DNA from: Isoetes taiwanensis
Lineage: Eukaryota > Streptophyta > Lycopodiopsida > Isoetales > Isoetaceae
Assembly: GCA_021234155.1 (NCBI GenBank)
Contig: JAJEKV010000783.1
Coordinates: 27,985 to 91,984, forward strand
Length of the DNA: 64,000 nt
Direction of reading: 5' to 3'
Below, piece after piece: positions 34,248 through 44,417 of the stretch. Positions within the stretch are counted from its first letter, which is position 1. Each line of letters starts with the position of its first letter. Under the pieces are notes generated by a model. That model was not told where the DNA came from. It searched no databases and saw nothing but the letters and a program-made list of their open reading frames with translations. A program made the position numbers and the translations under genes.

Positions 34248-34365
34248 TGGTGAAGGGCGAAGAGCCGAGATTAGACGATAGCTTACCTGCTAGTGGCTTA
34301 GTAATTTACCCTGGTTAAGGCTAATTTGCTTTGGTTTCACTGCAGGTAACCCGTCTAACTCCTCC
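34248..34365 (+). ncRNA. Folded intron element, copy 3b
   Basis: The outer stem TTAGACG (34271-34277) pairs with CGTCTAA (34352-34358). The inner stem TTACCTGC (34283-34290) pairs with GCAGGTAA (34342-34349). GAAGGGCGAAGAGCC precedes the outer stem. AAGGCTAAT lies inside, and AGCC/GGCT could pair as a pseudoknot. It starts only about 42 nt after the ORF1 stop. Confidence 0.75.
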
Positions 34366-35624
34366 AAATTCGTTTGCATGAGGAATCGGATGCTTGCACA
34401 GGACATTGCAACTGTGACAAGTCTGGGTGATGAACTATTTGTGTTTTTGTTGCAAAAGTAATCTGAATTGATGTCTACTTTGATGGGTAAGCCTTTTTTC
34501 AAACTGATGGCAGTAATGTATTGGATCTGGATAGATACGGTTCTGAAATAAGAACACAATACTGAGGGATCTGAATACATGCATTAATTTTTTGGATGCA
34601 AGACTTCTTGTTAGTTGGTATGAAAGTATCTGGTTTAAAGGAGTTTTAAGTATATAAGTGAAGTCTGAAAAATTTGGCTCTGATTGTCAATTTAAAATGT
34701 CTTCTGGGTATGATCATTTACATCCTTTTCTGAAATTACACTTTATATGACATAAGGGTATGATGTTGAGTAAATCTTTAAAAGCATAGATCATTACATG
34801 CATTAGATGCTGTCCAACTAAAGAGCTTAAAATTCTCGAACAGGATATGTTGCATTCGGTCAATGCATGAAAATAGACAGTATATCTGCTGAACTAGAAT
34901 AAACATATCTTCTAAGCTAGATGGCATATCTTCTGTACTAGATGCATATATTTAAAGGCCTAGGATTTTAATTCCTAACTAGAATAATATTATGGCTCCA
35001 GGAATGTCTGGCATATGGTAAGAAGTTCTGTCTTCTAAATATGATGTGTAAAGGATACAAGAAAAATAAAAAAGGAAGATAAGCATGCTCATGATAATGG
35101 CCGAAAGGCTGGAATGGATGAAAGATTTATAAGGGAGATATCTCTAAGGCAGTGGTCTTAATTTGGATAAACTTGCTGGCCTTTCTCTTAAATATGTATG
35201 GTTGACGATCTGGAAAGGACTTTAAAAATTAAAATCCTTTGAAAGATAAAGTTACAGATAAAAATGGAAGTTTGGCTGGTTATAAATGCATTGCATATGG
35301 GGTAATGGTCCTTTCTTCACCTTTATATTGAATATGGAACATTTGTTTTAGCATCAGTTAAAGTACCTAGTATCTTCTAGGTCCTGCTAGCATATATTAA
35401 TGCACAAATGGTCATGATAGGACCTATAAGGTATAAATAATGCAAGGAAATTGGTCAAACAGAATTAATATGCATATTTTAGCTTTTTGGAAATGTGGTT
35501 AGCTTATACTCATGCTTATGGTAGAAACAGAAGTATAAAGGTAGGCTGGGTAAGACCTATGAACCCGAACATTTCATTGATGTGGTAGTATAAAAACTAA
35601 TCTGGCTGGGCAAGCCCTTAAGGT

Positions 35625-35735
35625 TCCCCTTGCTTTGGCGGGGGACTGATAAATCCTGATAGGCCAGGACCTTTATGGAAATGGCAAGGATGGATATCTC
35701 CTTAGATTCTGGGAATCGAAAGGGGAAAAGGATAT
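35625..35735 (+). ncRNA. Twin-hairpin motif with CTGATAA, copy 3b
   Basis: Same sequence as copy 3a: TTCCCC...GGGGGA, CTGATAA, ATAAATCCTG...CAGGACCTTTAT. In this copy the TATAT at its end is the array end. Confidence 0.6.
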
Positions 35736-35760
35736 ATATATATATATCTGATATATATAT
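35731..35760. repeat. TA-rich junction at the right end of family 3
   Basis: GATATATATATATATATCTG and then ATATATATAT. Reverse-complement partner of 24985-25010, including the shared CTGATAT/ATATCAG. Confidence 0.9.
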
Positions 35761-36290
35761 GTTCTTATGTTTGTCCCATTGAATCCGACCGTTGATCTAA
35801 GATCCCACGGCTCCACGGGCTTTGGGACGTATCCCACGCCCGATGGCTTGGGAGTTTACATACGGCTCATATAGACACGATCCTACGGTCCAGAAGTTGA
35901 TCCCGATCCTCGACCGGCCGATCCAAGATCCTACGGCTCAGGTTGATCTGATCCTGACCGTCGATCCAAGATCCTACGGCTCACGTTGCTTGGCACATAT
36001 CTTACGATCCACATGGCTTTGGGAATTATATGTAATAGATCCTACGGCTCATATTGCTTTTATATGATGAGATCTTGATCGTTGATTGAGTCTAAGATCC
36101 TATGGCTCATGTTGAATGCTCATCCCTTAAGGAAAGGCTTTTAAAATTTTTTTATGTTATTGGGGGATTCAACCCCGGTCCTCAACCCCCAAACCCCACT
36201 CCTAACCACTAGACCAAGCATTAATTCTATGAAGAATTTATGTTTCAAATATACTTAAGGGTAATGTTCCCATTAAGATAAAAATAGACT
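35752..36290. repeat. Inverted arm X, right copy with extension
   Basis: 35755-35960 is the inverted partner of 24797-24990. A further 330 bp (GATCCTACGGCTCA repeats, then a tRNA-like segment) has no clear partner on the left. A direct-orientation copy of this whole block lies at 43790-44385. Confidence 0.85.
36160..36218 (-). repeat. tRNA-derived (SINE-like) segment
   Basis: On the minus strand it reads TTGGTCTAGTGGTTAGGAGT, then GGGGTTTGGGGGTTGAGGACC, then GGGGTTGAATCCCCC. These look like an A box (TGGTCTAGTGGTTAGGA, close to tRNA-Glu/Asp types) and a B box (GGGTTGAATCCC), about 35 nt apart. The acceptor stem is not complete, so it is probably a SINE head or tRNA relic rather than a functional tRNA. 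Confidence 0.5.
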
Positions 36291-37310
36291 ATAACATTCT
36301 AGCTAGTTCAAGAAAGTTCTAGAATGTTCGAAGGCTCTAGAAAGTTCTAGAATCTTCTAGAAAGTTCTAGAACATAAGAGAATCTAAGGGGATCTAAGAA
36401 AACTCTTCCGTAAAAGTTTCAAATTGTTCTAATAAGTTTAGAATGTTCTAGAATGTAGGGGAATCTATGGAATGTAATGAAATCTAGGGAAATACTTCCT
36501 AAAGTTCTAGAATATTTTGAAAGTCTTAGTATGTTTTGAGAAAGTCTTAGAATGTTCTAAAAAAATTCTAGAATGTAAAAGGAAACTAAGAATCTAATAG
36601 AATGTAAGAAAATCTTATAAAATATAAAAAGAATCTAGGAGGGGATCTAAGAAAATTCTTTCTAGAAAAGTTCCAAATTGTTCTAATAAGATTTAGAATG
36701 TTCTAGAATGTAGGGGAATCTATGGGAATGTAAGGAAATCTAGGGAAATACTTCGGAAATCTAAAAGTTCTAGGATGTTTTGAAAGTTTCAGAATGTTCT
36801 TAAAAGTTCTAGAATGTTCTAGAAATTTCTAGAATGTAAGGGAATCTAGGAGAATTAAAGGGAATATAAGGAAATCTCATAAATTGTAAGAGAATCTAGG
36901 AAAATATTTACAAGTCTAATGTTCTCTTAAAATCTAGTTGAATCTAAGGGAATATTCATAATATCTAATGGAATCTAAGAAAATCTTGATGTAATCTTAG
37001 AGTTTTTTTAAGATTTTGCAAAGAGCCACAATAGAATGTTCTAAAATGTTTCATAATAAAGGGGTACAATATAAATCTTGAAAAAAAAAAAATCCTAGAT
37101 GCTCGGGGAAGCGAAAAATAAAATAGTGTTTGTTTTAGAATTGTTATGCAGATCCAAAATAAATTATTTTGAAGGTTCTAAATGCTCATGGGTAAGCACC
37201 TCAATCAAATCTAGGGGAATCTTCATGAATGCTAAATATAATACATAGAATGTTGAAGAATATAGAGGAATTACAAAGAGAATCTCAAGAGAATCGTTGG
37301 TTACCTGAAC
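36290..37310. repeat. Degenerate satellite, right arm (inverted relative to 23270-24790)
   Basis: Built from GAATCTAAGGGAATC, TTCTAGAATGTTCTAGAA and GGGGAATCTATGGGAATG-type words, the reverse complement of the left satellite vocabulary, but richer in TTCTAGAA. It becomes looser from about 36950. Confidence 0.85.
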
Positions 37311-37369
37311 ATGATGAGCCTTGCCTTAAGAACATGTTGTAACCGAACAATGCTAAGTAAATTCCATTA

Positions 37370-37498
<129 letters not shown>

Positions 37499-40436
37499 CA
37501 CAGGTTGAGACTATTTTGGAACACATGAGTCGGATAAGTTGTTGCACATGCTCAAAATACTAGAGTCGCGGTATACTCCTTTAATGCTATGGTTGCCTAA
37601 ATACAATGGCACCACGGTACTAAAGTGCATGGGTGGGAACCTCCCAAAGATAGATAGGGTTGCCTAAAATACTATGGCACCATCGGGTAGTATGGTATTT
37701 TTGAATTTTCACATCATGTTGCTACATGGTTCCTATGGTTTGGTCATGCATTTGATGGGCCATCATACTAGTCATGATGAGTAGGTTGACCCTTGGCATA
37801 ATTGGGCAAAGGTCTAAAATTGACAGACCTATTTGGTCTTCACAAATAATACAATGGCACCATGACTACTAAGGCTATGTATTTGGCTTTAAGGCACACA
37901 AGCACTATTTATTGTTTATTGGAGTGTGCCATGCCGCTAGTGTATGGGGCTTTGCTCAACTGACTAGGGACGTGAAAATGGCATGATCCTATGGACTTTA
38001 GGGACATACAACTCTAGGACGCCAATATGGCCTATGCCGTAAGTATGCAAAGGTGCAAAAATAAGAGAATAAAAATATGTGATATGGGAGTCTTGCCTTA
38101 ACGTTGTTTATGGTGAATGCTACCATTGAACATTTAAAATGCCCAATTCCTTATGCCATTCCTTGAATTTTGCACTAAAACTTATGGTGTGAATTTCACC
38201 AAGATTTAGAGCTTATTAATCTTGGCGGGATGTCGAACTTGAAACATGACATATTGCTATATGCCATATATGAAACATGGCTTAATGCCATATTATCAAA
38301 TTGTTTCTACAAGGAAATATAACTCAGAAGAAATAAAAGTTAAAACCGGCACATGATGACACTATACATGTGTATTTTATGTTACAAACAATGGCAAATT
38401 AAACCTTTGGAAATTATGAAGGTCTTTTGTGAGATATCGATATCGATTTAGGCTTCAACTTTCCTTTTATCACGTGGTGGCGATGGCCGAATGACCGCCC
38501 TAAAAATCGAGATGACGAAGTTATAGATGTTAGAAAAAGAAATATGGAATGTGGTCATCCCATGTTTGAAACTGGTCGATTTTAGACGGGGCTTTGCCCA
38601 TCACATTTTTTGTGCCATACATTTTTATTTGGATTGATGGGCAAGGTAACCTTAGGGCAAATGATATTTTTGGCTTAGGGCATCTTTAATTCATGATCAC
38701 GAGCCAAAATTAAAAAAAATGGAATGGTATGACATTTTATTGAAAGACATGTCGGGCTTCTAAGATGGATCTCGACAAAACAACACATGTTGAAGCTTGA
38801 GTTGGCTCCAAGAAAATGCCCATTTGGATCTACCGTAACAACCCGAATCTAGTCTAATTTTCCGAGAGGCATTCACTTTATACCATGAGGCCTTTTACTA
38901 TATGCAAAAATGTGACTATGCTTTAGTTACTGACCATGATAATGGTTTCATGGTTTGGCATAGAAATTTGGCATGCCTTTATCGGTGATACATTTCTCAC
39001 ATTGCATGAAAAAGAACTGATCTATATACAACCGTGCAAAAATAGAGGTTTTCATTGCTTTTAATCTTCTTTCCATTGAAGAGCGCTATTGATGTGGTTC
39101 ATTTTGATTGAAAATTTGAAACATTACTTTTGTAGATGCAAAGCACTTCATCCGGTATTGTTTATCTAAGAAACAATATGCTTTTAGGTTTTAAATATTA
39201 CGAAACAATTGTGGCTTTGGCTATAATAATGCCACTTGATATAGAAATATTTGCCATGGCAGCCTTGATGCCGGGCTATTATATAATTTGTCAACATTGG
39301 CAAAGGCGGTGACATTTGTGAAGTTTATTATTTCCCATGGCAAGCTTGATTTTTGGAGCTGCTACTGGGATTTGCTACAAAGTTTGAATCGGACAAAGAT
39401 TCAACCCCCTCAATGTGGGGGCTATTTTGTATCTTGAATGTTTCACACTTGAAATCAATCCGAAAATAAATAAGCAGTGCCATTAAAATCGGGTTTGATT
39501 TAAAGATTATGCTTTACCGGCTTTTGAAACAATTATGTTCATTAAGCCTGAGATTTTTGACTAATAGTTTTTGGTGCACAAACATAGTTTGATTCCATGA
39601 TTTCCAAAGATATATGCCTATGCTTATAATGCTAAGGCGCTTCTTAGTGGTCGCTAGTATGGCTATACCTAACTAAGACCTCTACTTTTTGCTTTAGTAT
39701 CTTGGATCTGAGTTATAGCAAAAATGACTTGGTTATAAAATGGATTTAAATGCTAGAAATCGTTGTTTTCTCCGATCAAGTTTTTAGATTTGAGAAAAAC
39801 TTAGTCATAATTCCATTTCTCTTTCTTGTTTATGCTAAGCAAAAAGGAGATACAATTGGTGTCGATTGATAAACCGAGACCCAATGTACCTTTTGGCCCT
39901 TTGCATCTGCGATTTCTTCGCTAACGCTTCAACGTTTACATGATTATGGGTTCTCCTCCAATTGTCTTTTTTGCTACCGTGGTTGGCGTTAACATGGAAG
40001 GTTATGGAAGTACAAAAAAAATGATGCTATAATGCTTTACAAGTTAATGTTTAAACTATACACTTTCAAGATAAGTCTACTTTACAATTTACTCTCTCTA
40101 CTTTGTACGAATGCTTTTTAGAATTTGTCTCTACTTTTCATTAAGGGATGCTTAGTTTTGGGGCTTGAGAAACTCGACCTAAATACTATCATCCCTAAAT
40201 GTTAACTGTTGAGTTTTACCAAGAATTGCTTTTATAGTTTTTCATTAAGGACACATAGTTTTTGGGGCTTGAAATCAGCCCTCTACTGGCAATTAGTAGA
40301 ATGTGAAAGTGGTATTCTTGTTGGACTCATTTGGTTTAGGGCCCTCGGTAGTGCCAGACGAGGCCCTCTAGCTTCTGGTAATTGACAAGTTAGGAGTATG
40401 GACTTCTGGCTAGATTAGACCCTAGGCAAAGGAAAG
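37499..40436 (+). repeat. Unit 4a, pLTR-like part (non-autonomous)
   Basis: Starts TATATATCACAGGTTGAG. It recurs, diverged, at 40901-43711 and 44418-47126. No ORF of note; many small differences from 4b. It contains a version of the folded element (39855-39965) and two copies of a short repeat with GGGGCTTGAGAAATC. It ends at GGAAAGTATATG, the same TATAT position at which 4b and 4c stop. Confidence 0.75.
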
Positions 40437-40900
40437 TATATGCTGAAACATCTTATCATATTCAAGGATATATATCCTTTTGAGTCCACCCACTAATTGA
40501 ACACAAGACACCTTAGTGATCTATTGAACATTATGTTTTTCATTAAGACTTGCTCTCATTTACATTGGCTGGCTACTTGCTTGTTATCTACTTTATTTAC
40601 TATTTGCATTGGAAAATTTCAAAATGACAAGTACTAGCCGCGAATGATGACGGATTTCTATGGTTTATGAACATTAAAAAAATTGGGTCTTGAAACCCTC
40701 GAAAGCAGACCATAAAGGTATGAATATGCGCTATGTGATTTATCTTTTTAGCTTTTAACGATTTAACGATTTTAGGTGTAACGTGGGGTCCTATAATGCT
40801 AGGTACCCCCGCTTACCTAGTAATATAATTTTCTTTTTAGGACCCACTTCTGCTGGAGGGAGGTAGGATACTATATATATATATAAATATAAATATATAT
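40437..40900 (+). other. Unit 4a 3' end: hairpin and TA junction
   Basis: GTGGGGTCCTA (40783-40793) pairs with TAGGACCCAC (40838-40847) with one bulge, and is followed by CTTCTGCTGGAGGGAGGTAGG (40847-40867). This is the same layout as the 3' ends of families 1-3. TATATATATATAAATATAAATATATATC leads into 4b. No ORF2 or ORF3 lies between the pLTR and this end, only about 350 bp. Confidence 0.7.
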
Positions 40901-43099
40901 CACGTGTTGGAGACTACCGAAACACATGAGTCGGATATAAACTGGATGTAGCTTTATATGCTGTACATGCTCAAAATACTAGAGCTCTGTGTATACCTTT
41001 TAATGCTATGGTTGCCTAAATACAATGGCACCATTTGCATTAATGGCATGGGTGGGAACCTCCCCCAAAGATTAGATAGGCTGCCTAAAATACTATGGCA
41101 CCATGTTCAGTATGGTATTTTTGAATTTTCACAATCATGTTGTTACATGGTTCCTATGGCTTGGTCATGCATTTGATGCCCATCATACTAGTCATGATGA
41201 GTAGGTTGGACCCTGGCATAATTGGGCAAAGGTCTAAAAATCACGCCTCATTTGGTCTTCACAAATAATACAATGGCACCATGAAAAATAAGGCTATGAT
41301 TTGGAACACAAGCACTATTTATTGCAATTGGAGTGTGCCATGTCAGCTTATGAAATGGGGCTTAATGCCTACTAGGTGAAATGGCATGTCTGACTTTAGG
41401 AAGTATAACTTAGACAAAATAACAGATATACAAATGCAAATGATAAGAATGTAAAAATATGTGATATTTTGCCTTTAACGTTGTTTATGGTGAAAAACCT
41501 TTGAACATTTAAAATTGCCAATTCCTTTGCGATTCCTTGAATTTTGGTTTAAAACTGAATTTCACCAAGATATTTGCGCTTATTAATGTTCAAAGGATGT
41601 CGTGAACTTGAAACATGACATAGATATATGCCATATATGAAACATGGCTTACAGCCATATTATGCAAAGTTATCCCTACAAAAAATAGGCTGGTCGGAAG
41701 TTAAAGCCAAAAAGAGCGCAGACACTATACTCGTGTATTTTTTGTTTGAAACAATGGCTTGTTGCAAATGGAAATTTGATGTGTTTATATCGAATGGGTT
41801 AGGGCTTCAAATCCATTTATTCTCCGGTAGTGGCATAAGCAAGGAATTGGTCAGTTTTTCCGCATGGTCAGGCGAAATATGAATGGTCATTGCCGGAACA
41901 AAGCAATGGATTTTTAACCGATTTGGCTTATAAGCCTTAAAATGCATTTTTGGATATGCCATCTTTGGATTTTAGAACGAACTCCTCATGAGCTTAACGA
42001 GAGATTGTTGCTTCATGATCCCTCCAATTAAAATGGAAGCTATGCATTTTATTGAAGGTGAACCGGGCCGAAATGTTCTAAGGAGCAAATACTTTCGATT
42101 TGCTTTGTGTTGGAGCTATCGATTGAGATTCTTTACTCCGCATAAATTGATTTAGGTGGAAATCATGGTCATAATCGCCTCGCAAAAATACCATGAAGCA
42201 AAATTTCTGGCTTTATATGCATCATACGGATTCATTTTTTAGGTATAGAACCTGATCAACAATGCCGGATCTTTTATGCGTTATAGAAAGATGAAACTAA
42301 TGGTATTTCGTCTTGTTCTGTATATAAGCTTGCAAAATTTAATTTATTTTATTCCTTTAAACTGAGTTTACAATAGCCTTGGATGCAAGCAGGGCTAAAT
42401 ACTTGGTTCGCTTGTTCATCACCGATTTGCCAAAAGCATTCAAAAATTGAAGCATGTTGTGAGGTTTTAAGGTTGCAAAACAATATGGCTTTTGGTTTTT
42501 GCCTTTATTTTTAGAATATTTGTTTCAAGGCATATGATGCAAAGACATATAGATATATTTGTCAGAATTACCAAAGACTAACAGAACTTCCATGTCACCT
42601 AGAACATGGCTAGAAGTTATTGAGATATAAGGATAAAAAAACGGGTCAAGAATGCCAACTTGCGGTAGATAATATGGCAATGCTCACACACTTTAAAGGT
42701 CCGAGTCAATATTTTCATATTAGAACCAAAGCCTTGCTAGTATGAAGGCTTTGCTATTTGGTTCGGGAAACAATGAGCCTATTCAAGAAGGTATTTTTGG
42801 TGCATTAGTGCATTCATATGGTCATGCACAAAAAGTTTGTGCTATGATACAAGAGGAATGCATAAGCAATATGCATTTTCTTTTTATTGGTGTTTCTAGG
42901 CTTAGCATGAAGTTAGAAATTATTACCATGTGGCTTTTGATGCAATTCGATACAGTCTATATCTCGAGTGCATAACTTATAAATTTGATTAATGTATGCT
43001 AAATCCTAACGCCAACTATTTGGATTTGAGATAATTTTAGTTATAATTCCATTTCTCTTTTGTTTAGTGTTTTTCCCGGGGCAAAAGGATACAATTGGT

Positions 43100-43215
43100 G
43101 ATCAGGTGATAAACCGAGAGACCCAATGTACCTTTTTGGCCCCCTGCATCGTTCTGGGATTACCGCTAACGCTTGCATGATCGGGTCGCAGTACCTGGTT
43201 CTCTCCTCCAATTGT
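43100..43215 (+). ncRNA. Unit-4 version of the folded intron element
   Basis: AAACCGAGAGACC, then GGGATTACCGCTAACG, then TCGCAGTACCTGG and TTCTCTCCTCC. GAGAGA can pair with TCTCTC (outer stem), and TTACCGC/GCAGTA resembles the inner stem TTACCTGC/GCAGGTAA after loss of bases at CTG/CAG. Related copies are at 39855-39965 and 46410-46530. Confidence 0.4.
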
Positions 43216-43394
43216 CTCTCGCTTTTGCTACCGTGGTTACGTTAACATGGAAGGTTGTGGAAGTAAAAAATGTAACTGTATGCTATAATGCTTTTACAAG
43301 TTAATGTTTAAACTATACACTTTCAAGATAAGTCTACTTTTTACAATTTGGTCTCTACTTTGTACCTGATGCTTCTTTTAGAATTTGTCTCAAC

Positions 43395-43570
43395 TACTTT
43401 TCATTAAGGATGCTTAGTTTTGGGGGCTTGAGAAATCGCCCCTCACTAAATATCCCTAAATGTTAATTGTTGAGTTTTACTTTAAGAATTGCTTTTATAA
43501 TAGCTTTTCATTAAGGACACATAGTTTTGGGGCTTGAGAAATCAGCTCTACTAGGTAGCCCTCCGAATGT
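43395..43570 (+). repeat. Diverged short tandem repeats with GGGGCTTGAGAAATC
   Basis: About 100-bp units sharing TTTTCATTAAGGA, TTTTGGGGGCTTGAGAAATC and CTCTACTAGG. Two units are here, two at 40140-40300 and two to three at 46715-46920. No coding signal. Confidence 0.65.
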
Positions 43571-43710
43571 GAAAGTAAGTATTCTTGTTGACCTATTTGG
43601 TTTAGGGCCCAAAAGAAGCCGTGACGCAATTTCTAGTTTTCCTGGGCTAAGGGACCGCCAGGAGTGCGGACTGGCCAGATTAGACCCTAGGCAAAGCGAG
43701 AAATAGAGCA

Positions 43711-43711
<1 letters not shown>

Positions 43712-43763
<52 letters not shown>

Positions 43764-44417
43764 CAATCATATATATGTTCTTATGTTTGTATATATATAT
43801 ATCCGAGAGACCGTTATGTTTGAGATCCGGCGTTGCTCCGTTGATCTTGGGGACACATATTGATCGTGATGGCTTGGGAGGAGTTTGATCTGACCCATAT
43901 GGGGACACGATCCCACGGCCCAAAGTTGATTCGATCTCGATTGTGGATCGAGATCCCATACCACGTGGCTTTGGGACGTGATCCTAAGGCCCGAGATGGG
44001 TTGGGGGGTTCTTATATAGACTATATGTAACGATCCTCTACTGGTCCATATTGATTTGATCTCGATTGCCGATCCGAGATCCTACGGCTGTGGCTTGGCA
44101 CATATCCTACGGTCCACATGGCTTTTGGAATTATATGTGAGATCCTACTACCATATTGCTTTTATATGGTGAGATCTTGATCGTTGATCGAGTCCAAGAT
44201 CCTAAGGCTCATGTTGAATGCTCGTCCCTTAAGGAAAGGCTTTTAAAATTTTATAGTTATTGGGGGATTCAACCTGGTCAAAAACCCCAAACCCCCCTAA
44301 CCACTAAATCAAGCATTAATTCAATGAATAATTTATGTTTCAAATATACTTAAGGGTAATATTGCCATTAAGATAAAATAGCTTATAATATATATATATA
44401 TAAATATAAATATATAT
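43712..44417. repeat. TA tract plus a third copy of arm X'
   Basis: 43712-43800 is TA-rich and includes ATATGTTCTTATGTTTGT, shared with 35755-35775. 43805-44385 follows 35780-36290 in the same orientation: CCAAAGTTGAT, GATCCTACGG, CACATGGCTTT, GATCTTGATCGTTGAT, CCCTTAAGGAAAGGC, and a degraded tRNA-like part (44262-44318, minus strand). It ends in TATATATATATAAATATAAA before unit 4c. Confidence 0.8.

Larger units (their letters stand above)
32681..35731 (+). repeat. Family-3 pLTR, copy 3b (terminal partial copy)
   Basis: Direct repeat of 25028-28077, ending at GGGGAAAAGGATATAT, where the sequence passes into a TA tract and inverted arm X. Copies 3a and 3b bracket ORF2 and ORF3 like LTRs of about 3.05 kb. 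34370-35620 has no coding signal. Confidence 0.9.
40901..43711 (+). repeat. Unit 4b, second pLTR-like copy
   Basis: Direct repeat of 37499-40436, starting CACGTGTTGGAGAC and sharing GAACACATGAGTCGGAT-type sequence, TGCTCAAAATACTAGAG and TTTAATGCTATGGTTGCC. The folded element is at about 43100-43215. It ends in TATATAT. Open frames inside are short and not conserved in 4a. Confidence 0.75.

Noticed and set aside
1-35731. LTR retrotransposon (Gypsy/Copia) or LINE
   Set aside because: No protease, integrase, RNase H or AP endonuclease is seen. The RT motifs (KAHK fingers, DxxxCYENIP, FLNxxI) and head-to-tail pLTRs fit PLEs better.
36160-36218. Functional tRNA gene
   Set aside because: A- and B-box-like words are present, but a complete acceptor stem and anticodon arm are not evident.
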